Shown piece by piece: positions 1 to 10,261 of a stretch of DNA of 50,295 nucleotides. Made by a program: the position numbers and the translations under genes. The DNA is from Pelosinus sp. (lineage in GTDB: Bacteria > Bacillota > Negativicutes > DSM-13327): NCBI GenBank assembly GCA_029239675.1, contig JARBUM010000021.1, positions 1 through 50,295 on the forward strand. Reading direction: 5' to 3'. How positions within the stretch are numbered: the first letter of the stretch is position 1; each line of letters begins with the position of its first letter. Under the pieces are notes generated by a model that was not told the origin of the DNA, did no database searches, and saw nothing but the letters and a program-made list of their open reading frames with translations.

Positions 1-1178
1 TATTACTACTGATTATGCGCGGACCTAAATCCTATACTCGAGAAGATGTAGTTGAAATTCATTGTCATGGGGGACCCGTTCCCATGAAAAAAATTCTAGA
101 ACTCTCACTACAGTACGGCGCCAGATTATCAGAGCCTGGCGAATTTACCAAGCGGGCATTTCTTAATGGTAGACTGGATTTATCCCAGGCGGAAGCTGTT
201 ATGGATATTATTAGGGCAAAGACAGATGCTTCTTTGCGTATGGCTGTAGGGCATTTGTCAGGTACATTATCCGATACGATTCGTGAGATGAGATATAATG
301 TTCTAAGAATGATTGCAAATTTAGAGGCTACTATTGATTTTCCTGAAGAGGATATTGAAATGATGGCAGCTCAGGATGTCAAAGTTAATGTGATAGGCTT
401 ATTAGCACAAGTAAATCATTTATTGGCGACAAAAGAAACAGGACGTATACTGCGTGAAGGCTTGGAAACGGTTATTATTGGCAAACCCAATGTGGGTAAG
501 TCTAGCTTGTTAAACGCTCTACTAAAAGAAAAACGAGCCATTGTAACAGATATTCCTGGAACAACTCGAGATGTAATTGAAGAATTTGTTAATATTTCTG
601 GAGTTCCTTTAAAAATTGTGGACACTGCTGGTATACGTGAAACTTCTGATATTATAGAGCAAATGGGTGTGGAAAAAACAAAAGAATTCATTGTCACAGC
701 GGATTTAATATTATTGCTATTGGATGCCTCCTTGCCGTTATCAGAGGAAGATAAAGAAGTATTAGCGATGCTTTCTGGCAAACAAGCAATTGTCTTAGTG
801 AACAAGACAGATCTGCCTGTACTTTTAGATTTGGATGAAGTATATACCTATATATCTGATAAAAAAGTATTAAAAATATCTGTAATGGAAGGCAGTGGCT
901 TATTAGAGCTGGAGCAGGTCATTGTGGATATGGTATATGGTGGCGAGATAGAGCAAAAAGAGGGAGCATTTATTACTAATTTGCGTCAGGCTAATTTGTT
1001 AGAGCAGGCAAAACAGCATTTAGAGGCTGCGATTGAAACAATTGATCAGTCCATGCCCTCTGATTGTATTGTTATTGATTTAAAAGATAGCTGGGACAAG
1101 CTAGGCGAGATTACGGGAGATACAGTGGGGGAAGATATTATTGATCAGATTTTCACTCAGTTTTGTATTGGTAAATAG
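1..1178 (+). CDS. mnmE: tRNA modification GTPase MnmE (5' end cut by window)
   Basis: GTPase that acts with MnmG to install the (carboxymethyl)aminomethyl group on U34 of certain tRNAs. The reading frame is open from base 3, and the first visible residues ([20 protein letters not shown]) match the interior of the N-terminal folate-binding domain, so roughly 65-70 residues lie outside the window. The G domain shows [10 protein letters not shown] (G1), TDIPGTTRD (G2), DTAG (G3) and NKTD (G4). The protein ends in FCIGK, the conserved C-terminal C-x-GK motif of the family. mnmG starts 14 bases downstream, the usual oriC-proximal arrangement. The identification is secure; only the start is missing. 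Confidence 0.97.
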   Translation, partial: LLLIMRGPKSYTREDVVEIHCHGGPVPMKKILELSLQYGARLSEPGEFTKRAFLNGRLDLSQAEAVMDIIRAKTDASLRMAVGHLSGTLSDTIREMRYNVLRMIANLEATIDFPEEDIEMMAAQDVKVNVIGLLAQVNHLLATKETGRILREGLETVIIGKPNVGKSSLLNALLKEKRAIVTDIPGTTRDVIEEFVNISGVPLKIVDTAGIRETSDIIEQMGVEKTKEFIVTADLILLLLDASLPLSEEDKEVLAMLSGKQAIVLVNKTDLPVLLDLDEVYTYISDKKVLKISVMEGSGLLELEQVIVDMVYGGEIEQKEGAFITNLRQANLLEQAKQHLEAAIETIDQSMPSDCIVIDLKDSWDKLGEITGDTVGEDIIDQIFTQFCIGK

Positions 1179-1192
1179 GAGAGTGGCAAATT

Positions 1193-3073
1193 GTGTTTAT
1201 TGCAGGACATTATGATGTAATTGTTATTGGTTCCGGTCATTCGGGCTGTGAGGCGGCATTAGCGGCGGCTCGTATGGGCTGTCAAACCTTATTAACGACC
1301 CTTAATTTAGATAATATTGCTTTTATGCCATGTAATCCTTCCGTAGGTGGTCCGGCAAAAGGACATTTGGTAAGAGAGTTAGATGCATTGGGTGGACAAA
1401 TGGGTATTAATGCAGATAAAACTAGTCTCCAAATGAGGATGCTTAATACAGGAAAAGGACCAGCGGTACATGCGTTAAGAGCGCAGGCTGATAAAGATTT
1501 ATATCATGTAACGATGAAAGATACTGTTGAGAATCAGCCTAATTTAGATGTGAAGCAGGTTTTAGTGGAAAAACTTTTGTCCAAGGATAATAAGGTATAT
1601 GGGATAGAAGTAGAAACTGGGGAAGTTTATTATGGTAAAAGTATAATACTGGCCACTGGTACTTACTTGGGTGGAAAAATTATTATTGGTGAACTTGCTT
1701 ATAAGGGTGGTCCTAATGGACAACGGGCTGCGGAAAATCTGACATCTTCGTTAAAAGAATTAAATATTCGTATTATGCGTTTTAAGACTGGTACACCTGC
1801 AAGAGTAGATAAACGTTCCTTAGATTTCTCTAAAATGATGATACAACCAGGGGATGAAGAGGTTCATAATTTCTCGTTTTTAAGTGATATTACCACACGA
1901 GAACAATTGCCTTGCTGGTTAACATATACAAATGAGAAAACCCATGAGATCATTCGGAATAATTTGCATAGGGCCCCTATGTATACTGGTATTGTAGAAG
2001 GCGTTGGCCCTAGATATTGTCCATCCATTGAATCTACAATTGTAAGATGTGCAGATAAGGATGCTCATCAGTTATTTATTGAACCTGAAGGGTATCATAC
2101 TAATGAAATGTATGTGCAAGGCATGTCTACAAGCTTGCCGATCGATGTTCAATATGAATTTTTAAGGACAATTCCTGGTATGGAGAATGTAAAGATTATG
2201 CGTCCAGGCTATGCTATTGATTATGATTGTATTGATTCTACCCAGCTAAAACCAACTCTAGAGTTTAAAAATATTCATGGGTTATTTTCGGCAGGTCAAA
2301 TTAATGGCACCTCAGGTTATGAAGAAGCAGCAGCTCAAGGCTTAATAGCTGGTATTAATGCTGCCCTATTAGTTACTGGTCGTGAACCTCTAATTTTATC
2401 TCGGGCTGAGGGATATATTGGCGTGTTAATTGATGATTTAGTTACCAAAGGTACAAATGAACCTTACCGTATTATGACTTCTAGAGCTGAATTTCGCCTT
2501 ATCTTGCGTCAGGACAACGCAGACTTGCGCTTAACGGAGAAGGGAAGGGAAATTGGTTTGGTGAGTGATGAGAGGTATGAACGATTTGTTCAGAAACGTG
2601 ATTCCATAGAAGAAAGCCTAAAGCTACTGCGTAGTATGATGATTACCCCTACCCCTGAAGTACAGCTAAAAATGCAAGCAATGGGTACAGCAGAACTGCG
2701 TACTGGTATTATGTTGTATGATTTGCTACGCCGAACAGAAATTAGTTATCAAATGATAGCAGAGCATTTTGATGTGCCTGTTTTAAATTCAGCAGTGCAG
2801 CAGCAAGTAGAAATTTTTGCAAAATATGAAGGATATATTAGCAAGCAATTGGAACAGGTCGAGCGGGCTGCCAAATTAGAAGAAAAATTATTGCCTGAAG
2901 ATGTTGATTATATGGAGTTACATGGTCTAGCTGTGGAGGCTAGAGAAAAACTCAATGAAATTCGTCCATTATCGATAGGGCAAGCGGCACGTATTTCAGG
3001 TGTTTCTCCTGCCGATATTTCTATATTAATGATATATTTGGAACAAAGGCGCAGGAGGGATGAGGCAAATTGA
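1193..3073 (+). CDS. mnmG: tRNA uridine-5-carboxymethylaminomethyl modification enzyme MnmG (GidA)
   Basis: FAD-dependent partner of MnmE in wobble-uridine modification. At 626 residues it has the normal full length. The N-terminus carries the dinucleotide-binding motif [10 protein letters not shown] at about residues 12-21, followed by the family blocks [13 protein letters not shown] and SIESTIVRC. The C-terminal helical domain includes [18 protein letters not shown]. The GTG start at 1193 is preceded by AGGAG at 1177-1181, which overlaps the mnmE stop. The stop overlaps the start of rsmG by four bases, indicating translational coupling in one operon. Confidence 0.97.
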   Translation: MFIAGHYDVIVIGSGHSGCEAALAAARMGCQTLLTTLNLDNIAFMPCNPSVGGPAKGHLVRELDALGGQMGINADKTSLQMRMLNTGKGPAVHALRAQADKDLYHVTMKDTVENQPNLDVKQVLVEKLLSKDNKVYGIEVETGEVYYGKSIILATGTYLGGKIIIGELAYKGGPNGQRAAENLTSSLKELNIRIMRFKTGTPARVDKRSLDFSKMMIQPGDEEVHNFSFLSDITTREQLPCWLTYTNEKTHEIIRNNLHRAPMYTGIVEGVGPRYCPSIESTIVRCADKDAHQLFIEPEGYHTNEMYVQGMSTSLPIDVQYEFLRTIPGMENVKIMRPGYAIDYDCIDSTQLKPTLEFKNIHGLFSAGQINGTSGYEEAAAQGLIAGINAALLVTGREPLILSRAEGYIGVLIDDLVTKGTNEPYRIMTSRAEFRLILRQDNADLRLTEKGREIGLVSDERYERFVQKRDSIEESLKLLRSMMITPTPEVQLKMQAMGTAELRTGIMLYDLLRRTEISYQMIAEHFDVPVLNSAVQQQVEIFAKYEGYISKQLEQVERAAKLEEKLLPEDVDYMELHGLAVEAREKLNEIRPLSIGQAARISGVSPADISILMIYLEQRRRRDEAN

Positions 3074-3786
3074 TATTTCGTGATATATTAGCCCAAGCTG
3101 CCAATGAGTATTCTTTATCATTAACAGAGGAACAACTTACAAACTTTACCCAATACTTTGAAATGCTAATAGAGTGGAATGAAAAAATAAATCTAACAGC
3201 GATTACAGATCCTAAAGAAGTAGCTGTTAAACATATGATTGATTCTTTATCTTGCTATGATGAAGGTATTTTTAAGCATGGCGCAAAAATTATTGATGTG
3301 GGGACTGGGGCAGGCTTTCCAGGATTGCCTCTTAGAATATTTCGTCCAGATTTGAAACTTACATTATTTGACTCTTTAAATAAACGAATTTTATTTTTAA
3401 AGGAAGTCGCCCAAAAATTGGAAATTAATAATATTGAGTTTATACACAGTCGTGCTGAAGATGGAGGTCGTAATAAACAACTTCGTGAGCAGTATGATGT
3501 TGCTGTATCTCGAGCTGTAGCAAGATTGAGTGTTCTCTCGGAATGGTGCCTTCCATTTGTGGCCGTAGGCGGCTTTTTTATTGCCCTCAAGGGGTCACAG
3601 TACAGTCAAGAAATAAAAGAGTCTACAAACGCTCTGAGGCTGTTAGGCGGCGAAATCGTAAAAATTGAGAATATAAAGCTACCAGGACTTGATGATATCA
3701 GGGCGGTAGTGTATATAAAGAAAATAAAGAAGACTCTGCCTGCATATCCTAGGCGTCCGAGCGTAGCTGAAAAAAATCCATTATAA
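3070..3786 (+). CDS. rsmG: 16S rRNA (guanine527-N7)-methyltransferase RsmG (GidB)
   Basis: SAM-dependent methyltransferase that modifies G527 of 16S rRNA; loss in other bacteria gives low-level streptomycin resistance. The 238-residue length is normal. Motifs include the N-terminal [10 protein letters not shown] block and the SAM-binding loop [13 protein letters not shown] at about residues 76-88, followed by [12 protein letters not shown]. The start is TTG at 3070, read from the TTGA overlap with the mnmG stop, which explains the lack of a separate ribosome site. It is followed by noc after 83 bases. Confidence 0.95.
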   Translation: MIFRDILAQAANEYSLSLTEEQLTNFTQYFEMLIEWNEKINLTAITDPKEVAVKHMIDSLSCYDEGIFKHGAKIIDVGTGAGFPGLPLRIFRPDLKLTLFDSLNKRILFLKEVAQKLEINNIEFIHSRAEDGGRNKQLREQYDVAVSRAVARLSVLSEWCLPFVAVGGFFIALKGSQYSQEIKESTNALRLLGGEIVKIENIKLPGLDDIRAVVYIKKIKKTLPAYPRRPSVAEKNPL

Positions 3787-3869
3787 TACAGTCATGTTAA
3801 GAGGAACTTGTGGGGAAATGCCGAATATTACCTTATTGACAGGGCTATTATAGGTAAGGCGGTGTATAG

Positions 3870-4805
3870 ATGAAAAATTTGGCCAGATTATTAGGCCTGA
3901 CTTCCGAAAGTCCGGAAATAGGTAAGGATGCTAAAGAACAAGCCGTTATTGCAAACAATATAGATAATATTACAGCTAGCAACGTTATAAGTGATATAGA
4001 AAGCGCTATGATTGAAGGTAATGTACAACAGGTTCAGATTACTGAGATTGTCCCCAATCCATTTCAGCCCAGAAAGATATTTACTCAGGAATCCTTGCAG
4101 GAACTAGCATCTTCTATTGAAGAATATGGTATTATTCAACCTCTAATTGTTCGCAGCATTCCTGATGGCTTTGAGTTGGTAGCAGGAGAACGTCGTCTGC
4201 GTGCCTCTAAGTTGGCTGGTTTAAATAAAGTTCCTGTAATTGTAAAGGAATTCACCGATAAAGAAGTGGCTGAATTAGCCATGATTGAAAATTTGCAGCG
4301 GGAAGATTTACATTTTTTAGAGGAAGCAGAAGGTTTTCAGCAACTAATTACGAGCTTTGCTTTTACTCAAGAAGAACTTGCAAAACGTATGGGTAAGAAC
4401 CAGTCAACCATTGCCAATAAATTACGTTTATTAAAATTAATACCCGAAGTTCGTGCTGTAGTAGCAAAGGAAAAATTAACGGAGCGTCACGCCCGCTCAT
4501 TACTAAAACTAGATGATTCAAGACTACAGCTAGAAGTGCTTGAGATGATTAGCGAAAAGAAATTAAATGTACGGGAGACAGAAGAATTAATCGAGGAGTT
4601 CTTAGAGGATATTGCCAAACAGGTAGAAGCTAAAAATACTCCTAAGCGCAATGTGGTAAAAATTATTCGTGATGTACGGATCTTTATTAATACTATTAAT
4701 AATGTAGTAGGAGAAATGAAGAAAACTGGTCTTAAGATAAAGGTTAAGCAAGAGCAAGATGAGGAATTTATACATATTAATTTACGGATTCCTAAAAGAA
4801 AATAG
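3870..4805 (+). CDS. noc: Noc-type ParB-family nucleoid occlusion protein
   Basis: ParB/Spo0J-family DNA-binding protein in the syntenic position of B. subtilis noc, between rsmG and soj-spo0J. The N-terminal nuclease-like CTP-binding fold carries PNPFQPRKIF, the GERRLRASK block and ENLQREDL. A helix-turn-helix follows at about residues 165-190 (TQEELAKRMGKNQSTIANKLRLLKL). ATG at 3870 follows AAGGCGGTG. Unlike B. subtilis, the met operon separates it from soj. Noc and Spo0J arise from the same family, so a second ParB-like role is possible, but position and the presence of a separate spo0J favour Noc. No copy of the B. subtilis Noc-binding sequence (ATTTCCCGGGAAAT) was seen in the window. Confidence 0.85.
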   Translation: MKNLARLLGLTSESPEIGKDAKEQAVIANNIDNITASNVISDIESAMIEGNVQQVQITEIVPNPFQPRKIFTQESLQELASSIEEYGIIQPLIVRSIPDGFELVAGERRLRASKLAGLNKVPVIVKEFTDKEVAELAMIENLQREDLHFLEEAEGFQQLITSFAFTQEELAKRMGKNQSTIANKLRLLKLIPEVRAVVAKEKLTERHARSLLKLDDSRLQLEVLEMISEKKLNVRETEELIEEFLEDIAKQVEAKNTPKRNVVKIIRDVRIFINTINNVVGEMKKTGLKIKVKQEQDEEFIHINLRIPKRK

Positions 4806-4823
4806 AATCAGTAGGATCTACTG

Positions 4824-4881
4824 TTATAGTGTATTAAAAAAAAGCTAACAATAATTGTTAGCTTTTTTTAATACACTATAA
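4824..4881. terminator. bidirectional terminator between noc and the ankyrin gene
   Basis: Near-perfect 26-27-bp inverted repeat (TTATAGTGTATT to AATACACTATAA) with a GCTAACA/TGTTAGC core, a five-base loop and A/T tracts on both sides, so it gives a U-run in either direction. It serves the convergent noc and ankyrin genes. The stop codon of the ankyrin gene (4868-4870) lies inside the stem. Confidence 0.9.
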
Positions 4882-6160
4882 CTCGCTTTATTTTTGTGTC
4901 AGGTGAAATAGAATCTGGATTACTACTTTCAAGCCAGGCAATAGAAGAAATGTCGCTGATATCAAGTTCAAATAACATTTTAATGCTTCTTACCCGAAGG
5001 TATAAAGAATTATCGATCACTCTTATATCACTGATAGGATATTGATTTCTTATATCGCCAACAGTAGAGTGCATGGTAATATCTTTGTCAGTTGAAAAAC
5101 GAGCATCATCAATATTTATCATCGAAACCAGTTTAGTCTTTCCTTTTGATAGTTCTACTTTTAAGGACGGGGTAGAGCTATTATTTAAATAAATAGTAGC
5201 TGTAGTTTCCTTATTGCCATTTATATATTCCCCATGGAGGATGAGGGACGGATAGATCTTCTGTAAATCTTCCAATGTCATACCAATGTGTACAAGACCA
5301 GCTTTACCGACTGTAAGCCTAAATTCATTAGGGATTGTTGAGGACGTTAGTGATTGTTCTTTTACTGTGGATTTTATAGGAACCGTAGGACGTTCTTCTA
5401 TTGTTGCTGTGACAGGGAAATTAGAGACTGCCCCAGCGCTTTTAAGGATTTCTGCAATTTTTGCTTCTTGTTTAGAATAAGCCTCCATTAGTGCAGTACG
5501 TCCCTTTTTATCTTGAATATTAGGCTTTGCTCCAGCATTTAGCAGCAAAGTCACAACTTCTTCCGTACCCATTGCAGCTGCATACATTAATGGGGTTCTG
5601 CCTGAAGTATCTTGTACATCGACAATAGCTTGTTTTTCTAGTAGTAGCTTAACGAGTTCAGGCCTTTTATAAAAAGAGGCTGCTGTAAGAGCCGTCCAGC
5701 CATCCGTAGTTCGCATTGCATTGATGTCCATACCCGCATCCAGAAAGGTGATTACCACATCTTTATCACCACGGCCTGCATAAGTAACAAGATTTTTTTC
5801 TTCAAATGTAATTCCCTGTTCAATTATTTTATTAAGGGACAGGGGGGATGCCGATGTGTGCTGCCCTGTTTGATACCCTAAATACCCACCACTTGCAATA
5901 CATACGCATAGTAGTAAAGCAATAGCAAGTAATTTAGATTTTAAGTGAGGCTGTTGTAAAATCTGAGCCGAAATTAGATTGTTCTTAACGGCTGTCTTTG
6001 TAGGTTCGATTTCTTGTCCTGCAGATGATTCAATACTAGCATTGGCAGCAGGTACTGCTTCAGATTGTGGATCGAATAATTCTTTATTAGCGACAGCTAG
6101 TAGTTCGTCAATCGCTACTTCATCTATTATTCCCTCTTGATCTATTGCTATTATTATCAC
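4868..6160 (-). CDS. membrane-anchored ankyrin-repeat protein of unknown function
   Basis: 430 residues. An acidic N-terminal stretch of about 75 residues precedes one hydrophobic segment at about 76-98 (LLAIALLLCVCIASGGYLGY). After it come about three ankyrin repeats at about 120-225 (DGWTALTAASFYKRPELVKLLL, GRTPLMYAAAMGTEEVV, GRTALMEAYSKQEAKIAEIL). The C-terminal ~150 residues match no domain I recognise. The start is GTG at 6160, close behind GAAGGATGG; spacing is short, so the start is uncertain. Topology suggests ankyrins outside the cytoplasmic membrane. It is a single gene between noc and metH. The function is not inferable beyond protein-protein contact. Confidence 0.75.
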   Translation of the reverse strand: MIIIAIDQEGIIDEVAIDELLAVANKELFDPQSEAVPAANASIESSAGQEIEPTKTAVKNNLISAQILQQPHLKSKLLAIALLLCVCIASGGYLGYQTGQHTSASPLSLNKIIEQGITFEEKNLVTYAGRGDKDVVITFLDAGMDINAMRTTDGWTALTAASFYKRPELVKLLLEKQAIVDVQDTSGRTPLMYAAAMGTEEVVTLLLNAGAKPNIQDKKGRTALMEAYSKQEAKIAEILKSAGAVSNFPVTATIEERPTVPIKSTVKEQSLTSSTIPNEFRLTVGKAGLVHIGMTLEDLQKIYPSLILHGEYINGNKETTATIYLNNSSTPSLKVELSKGKTKLVSMINIDDARFSTDKDITMHSTVGDIRNQYPISDIRVIDNSLYLRVRSIKMLFELDISDISSIAWLESSNPDSISPDTKIKRVIVY

Positions 6161-6236
6161 CCATCCTTCACGTACTTATAAAATTTGACATTTTTATCAC
6201 AAATTCCATATAATTTGTCTAAAATCCTGCTATTTT

Positions 6237-6277
6237 GCAAAAAAAACTTCTCATCATTATTGGAAAATGATGAGAAG
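6237..6277 (-). terminator. terminator of the met operon
   Basis: Perfect 12-bp stem CTTCTCATCATT/AATGATGAGAAG with a seven-base loop at 6247-6277. On the minus strand it is followed by a run of eight T. It lies 16 bases after the metH stop and ends the metF-activation-metH transcript. Confidence 0.93.
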
Positions 6278-6292
6278 AATGGTTTAGCGAAC

Positions 6293-8671
6293 TTAATTGG
6301 ACATAACTTTTTTCGCGATTGTTACAGCATCTACGCCGTTTGCTGCATAGGAATCTGCATTTGCTTGATTGGCATATTCTTTTGTTAATACAGCTCCTCC
6401 TACGATGGTCCTTGCTTGACATCCTGCAGCTTTTAGGGCTGCAATGGTAATATCAATTTGCGGCATAGTAGTGGTCATAAGTGCACATAATCCTACAATA
6501 TCAGCCTTGTGATCTAAAGCGGCTTGTACAATTTTATCAGGAGAAATATCCTTTCCTAAGTCGATAACAGTAAAGCCGTTATTCTCAAGTAAAGCAGCTA
6601 CAATATTTTTTCCTAGATCATGAATATCGCCTTTCACCGTAGCTAGAATTACCGTACCAAGACTAATGGTTGCATGGTTTGGTAGTTCTTTTTTAATGGT
6701 AAGAAAGGCAGCACGCATACTCTCAGCTGCTAATAATACTTGAGGTAAAAAACATTGGCCACTGCCAAAGGCTAATCCCACTTCATTCATAGCCGTCGTC
6801 AAAGCTTGCTCACTTATAGTGATGGATGAATATCCCTCCTTTAGAGCTTGCTCTACTAAAGGAATGACAGCTTCCTTTTCTCCTGATACAATGGCTTGAC
6901 GAATTTGCTCTATTATATTTTTAGGTATTGAATGATCAGCTCGTTCCTCAGTTTGACTAGTAGGGGCGTAGTTTATACTGTAAGATCTGCCCCTGGGATC
7001 ATGACCTAGAAGTAAGGCAGAAGCTGCTAACGTATGCTGCATAAGTGGGTCATATGGGTTTAGAATAGGAGCATCAAGCCCTGCATCCAAAGCCATAGCA
7101 CAGAAGGTTGCATTAATAGCATCTCGTCTAGGTAGCCCGAAAGAAATATTACTAAGTCCCATTGTTGTAGGGTAACCAAGATGTTCACGGTAGAGTTTTA
7201 ATGTTGCGAGAGCCTCTTTACCTGCACTGGCATCAGCAGCTGCTGTAAGGATTAAGGCATCTAGCACGAAATCTCCGGGCTTAAGTCCGGCTTCAAATGC
7301 TTTATGAATGATTTGCTTAGTTACAAGCAAACGATCTTGGGCTGTTTTTGGTACACCGTCTGAACTAATTGGTAGACAAAGAATAGCAGCACCATACTTT
7401 TTTGCTAAGGGTAAGAAAGATTCTAAACGTTCCGGTTCAGCACTAACTGAGTTAATGAGTGCTCTGCCAGGGTAAGCCTTTAAGCCCGCCTCTAGGGCCA
7501 TAGTGTCTGTTGTATCAATCACCAAAGGAGCATCTACCAACATGGATAATTCCTGAATGGCATATTGCATAGCTTCAGCTTGGTTAATTCCTGGCACACC
7601 CATATTTACATCCAGTAAATGTGCTCCTGCGCGAATTTGAGCGAGGGCTTCTTTTTTGACGGAAATAAATTGACCAGAGGCAATGTCAGCAGCTAATTGT
7701 TTGCGTCCAGTTGGATTAATCCGTTCACCTATGATAACAGTGGGGTGATTAGCTCCCAAATAGATTGTTTTACTGCGACTGGTTAAGGCTGTAGTTTTGT
7801 TAGCTTGCTGTATAGTAGGTAAATTTGAGATTGAAATGCTCTTCACAGCTTGTTGTATGGATTTGATGTGCTCAGGTGTAGTACCGCAGCAACCTCCAAT
7901 GTAGCGAGCACCTGCTAAGGCTAACTTTTCCGCCCATTCACCCATTTCTTTTGGTTGCATAGGAAAAATAGTTTGCTTGTTGATTAAACTCGGCATTCCT
8001 GCGTTGGCTTGGACGCTGATGGGGCAATTAGTAACTTGGGATAATTTTTGTACAATAGGTAGTAATTGGGCTGGGCCTAGTGAGCAATTTGCCCCGATTA
8101 CATCCGCACCCATTGCCTCTAAAATAGTGGCAGCAGTTACTGGGTCAGTACCCGTTACAGTTCTTTCATCGCCTCCGAAGGACATTTGGCAAATAACTGG
8201 CTTTTTTGTGACTGCTTTAGCAGCCAAAAGAGCTGCGCGCATTTCTTGGATATCAATAATCGTTTCGATTAAGATCATGTCTACCCCAGCTTGATCTAAG
8301 GCGCTAATTTGCTCAAAGAACACATCGTATGCATAATCGAAAGTTAAATCGCCTAAAGGAACAATCAACTTACCTGTAGGTCCAACAGATCCAGCTATTT
8401 TAGTATTAGGACCGCAAGCAGCGCGTGCAGCCTCAACAGCAGCAGTATTAAGCTGTCTAACCTTATCCTGTAAGCCATAATGGGTCAATTTAATTCGATT
8501 GGCACCAAAAGTATTGGTTTCGATAATGTCTGCACCACTATCTATATAACTTTTGTGGATAGCAGTAATGATATCGGGCTGCTCTTGATTCCACAACTCA
8601 GGACAATATCCTGGTGGTAATCCAGCGTTTTGTAACATTGTTCCCATGGCACCGTCAAAAATATAAATCAT
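6293..8671 (-). CDS. metH: B12-dependent methionine synthase, lacking the activation domain
   Basis: Transfers the methyl group of methyl-tetrahydrofolate to homocysteine through cobalamin. Domains in order: homocysteine methyltransferase (about 1-285) with zinc-ligand motifs GANCSLG and GGCCGTTP (about 259-266); pterin-binding domain (about 310-560, GERINPTGRK, LDVNMGVPG); B12 cap helices (about 580-665); and B12-binding domain with DIHDLGKN, whose His at about 683 is the lower cobalt ligand. At 792 residues it stops where the SAM-dependent reactivation domain would begin in E. coli MetH (about 1,227 residues). That domain is the separate gene immediately upstream. ATG at 8671 follows AAAGGA at seven bases. 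Transcribed from the SAM-I riboswitch. Confidence 0.93.
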   Translation of the reverse strand: MIYIFDGAMGTMLQNAGLPPGYCPELWNQEQPDIITAIHKSYIDSGADIIETNTFGANRIKLTHYGLQDKVRQLNTAAVEAARAACGPNTKIAGSVGPTGKLIVPLGDLTFDYAYDVFFEQISALDQAGVDMILIETIIDIQEMRAALLAAKAVTKKPVICQMSFGGDERTVTGTDPVTAATILEAMGADVIGANCSLGPAQLLPIVQKLSQVTNCPISVQANAGMPSLINKQTIFPMQPKEMGEWAEKLALAGARYIGGCCGTTPEHIKSIQQAVKSISISNLPTIQQANKTTALTSRSKTIYLGANHPTVIIGERINPTGRKQLAADIASGQFISVKKEALAQIRAGAHLLDVNMGVPGINQAEAMQYAIQELSMLVDAPLVIDTTDTMALEAGLKAYPGRALINSVSAEPERLESFLPLAKKYGAAILCLPISSDGVPKTAQDRLLVTKQIIHKAFEAGLKPGDFVLDALILTAAADASAGKEALATLKLYREHLGYPTTMGLSNISFGLPRRDAINATFCAMALDAGLDAPILNPYDPLMQHTLAASALLLGHDPRGRSYSINYAPTSQTEERADHSIPKNIIEQIRQAIVSGEKEAVIPLVEQALKEGYSSITISEQALTTAMNEVGLAFGSGQCFLPQVLLAAESMRAAFLTIKKELPNHATISLGTVILATVKGDIHDLGKNIVAALLENNGFTVIDLGKDISPDKIVQAALDHKADIVGLCALMTTTMPQIDITIAALKAAGCQARTIVGGAVLTKEYANQANADSYAANGVDAVTIAKKVMSN

Positions 8672-8675
8672 AGTA

Positions 8676-9347
8676 TCAATCCTTTCTAGCTAAACAATTT
8701 ACTTGTTGGCATTGATCACATTTGGAATCTTGATCGTGTTCCGCATTGCAGACAGTAGCAGTAAGACCAATAACTGCTGTAATTGATTTTCGCGGTAAAA
8801 GCATGCAAGAAGACGTTGCTGTTATATTTATATCCTCAGCATGGGCTAAAGACAAAATTTGGGGCTGAACAGTAATATCCCATTGCCCATAGCCTGGGCT
8901 AAAGCGAAAGAGGGGTGAGTAACCTTCTTTATTTGCTTGCTGTTTAATGAGCTCACAGGCTTGATCCGCTGCAATTTCTACAGCTGTTGTTCCAGCTGCA
9001 TCTAATAATAAACCTAAAGTATATTCGTTCTTGGTAAAATACTCACTTACCATTTCTTCTAATTTAGTTCCAATAGTCACTGCAATAACGACTACTTTCT
9101 GTGAATTGGCTAGGTGTTTGCTTATGACGGTTGGGGGCAGATGGAGGGGTTCAGGACTCAGAATGGTAGAGGAAATAGGGTCATAATCATAAATTTCCCA
9201 TATTGCTTTTGGCTTAGAGACTATTTGCGCTTCAATACAAGCCTGATCAAGTAAGCTTTGGGGAAATTCAGTACATTTAGTTAGTCCAGAATATCGTTTT
9301 AGCTCGTTCATGTCCAAATTTTTAATGATAGGATTATAGATTGGCAT
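8676..9347 (-). CDS. stand-alone methionine synthase activation-domain protein
   Basis: Corresponds to the C-terminal reactivation domain of MetH, which binds SAM and reductively remethylates oxidised cobalamin. Diagnostic motifs are RFSPGYGQWD (about 155-164) and SCMLLPRKSITAVIGL near the C-terminus. The last 25 residues contain a Cys cluster (CNAEHDQDSKCDQCQQVNC) that could hold a metal or Fe-S cluster; this extension is not part of the E. coli domain. The gene ends four bases before metH starts, so the two halves of the enzyme are co-translated. Detached activation domains are known in other Firmicutes and Thermotoga. ATG at 9347 follows AGGAGG. Confidence 0.88.
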   Translation of the reverse strand: MPIYNPIIKNLDMNELKRYSGLTKCTEFPQSLLDQACIEAQIVSKPKAIWEIYDYDPISSTILSPEPLHLPPTVISKHLANSQKVVVIAVTIGTKLEEMVSEYFTKNEYTLGLLLDAAGTTAVEIAADQACELIKQQANKEGYSPLFRFSPGYGQWDITVQPQILSLAHAEDINITATSSCMLLPRKSITAVIGLTATVCNAEHDQDSKCDQCQQVNCLARKD

Positions 9348-9366
9348 AAGAATCCTCCTGTCTTAC

Positions 9367-10233
9367 TTATCGTAATCCCGTTTGCTCTATAATAGCTTTA
9401 GATTGATCTAGTTTATTCATAGTATAAAGATGTATACCATCAATCTTATTGGCAACTAAATCTATAATCTGATTGCATGCGTACTCAATGCCTGCTTTTT
9501 CAAAATCCAAAGGTGAATTTTCATATTTCTCAATGATAGTTTTTAGCGGTTTTGGAATTGAAGCTCCGCATAATCCCTGAATTCTAGCAACTTGTCTACT
9601 ATTTAATAACGGCATGATGCCAGCGCAAACTGGGACGGTAATATTGAATTGGCGGATTCGGTTCAGAAATTGATAGAGAACTGTATTATCAAAGAATATT
9701 TGGGTAATTAAGAAATCTGTGCCACTATCTATCTTCTCTTTAAGATGGAGAGTATCGGTGCTTAAATTTGGACATTCTAAATGGCCTTCTGGGTAGGCGG
9801 CTGCAGCGATACAAAAGTCATGCTTAGATTTTATATGAGCAATTAAATCTTTGGCATATTGATAAGCATTGGTCTTGTCTTTACAAGACGTTTTATCTAT
9901 AGGATGATCCCCTCGCATCGCTAGAATGTTTTCTATTTTATGCGATTGTAATTGGTTTAACATGGCGTCAATTTCATCTTTGTGTGAGTTTATGCAAGTT
10001 AAATGGGCTAAGGCTTCAACGCCATATGTATTTTTTATTTTATCAGCGGTTTCTATCGTACGATCGGATGCACTACCACCAGCTCCATACGTTATACTAA
10101 TAAAATCGGGATGGAGGGTTTGTAGTCCTTCCGTGGTTTTAAAAATAGATTCCAAGGTAATAGTTTGCTTTGGTGGAAAGACTTCAAAGGATACAACAGT
10201 AGTATTGTTATTAAATAGATTTGAAATTTTCAT
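9367..10233 (-). CDS. metF: 5,10-methylenetetrahydrofolate reductase
   Basis: FAD-dependent TIM-barrel enzyme that makes the methyl-tetrahydrofolate used by MetH. Family blocks include SFEVFPPK at the N-terminus, SITYGAGGS, LAHLTCI, ILAMRGDHP and the Q-I-F-F-D motif. At 288 residues the length is normal. An upstream in-frame TTG exists (10239), but ATG at 10233 is better placed behind GCGAGG. It is the first gene of the SAM-I-controlled operon; the activation-domain gene begins 19 bases after its stop. Confidence 0.95.
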   Translation of the reverse strand: MKISNLFNNNTTVVSFEVFPPKQTITLESIFKTTEGLQTLHPDFISITYGAGGSASDRTIETADKIKNTYGVEALAHLTCINSHKDEIDAMLNQLQSHKIENILAMRGDHPIDKTSCKDKTNAYQYAKDLIAHIKSKHDFCIAAAAYPEGHLECPNLSTDTLHLKEKIDSGTDFLITQIFFDNTVLYQFLNRIRQFNITVPVCAGIMPLLNSRQVARIQGLCGASIPKPLKTIIEKYENSPLDFEKAGIEYACNQIIDLVANKIDGIHLYTMNKLDQSKAIIEQTGLR

Positions 10234-10261
10234 AATCAACCTCGCATTATTTTAGATGAAC

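Noticed and set aside
416..805. 129-codon minus-strand frame opposite mnmE
   Set aside because: It is antisense to the conserved G domain of mnmE, has no ribosome site and a composition typical of a shadow frame. The same reasoning removes other antisense frames over strong genes (for example 11988-12353, 29454-29870, 40217-40624).
3836..3870. TTGACA upstream of noc as a promoter
   Set aside because: The only -10-like hexamer (TATAGA) is 23 bases away and overlaps the start codon, so spacing is wrong.
6185..6422. Small frames on both strands around the end of metH
   Set aside because: They cover the metH 3' end and its terminator; neither has a start signal.
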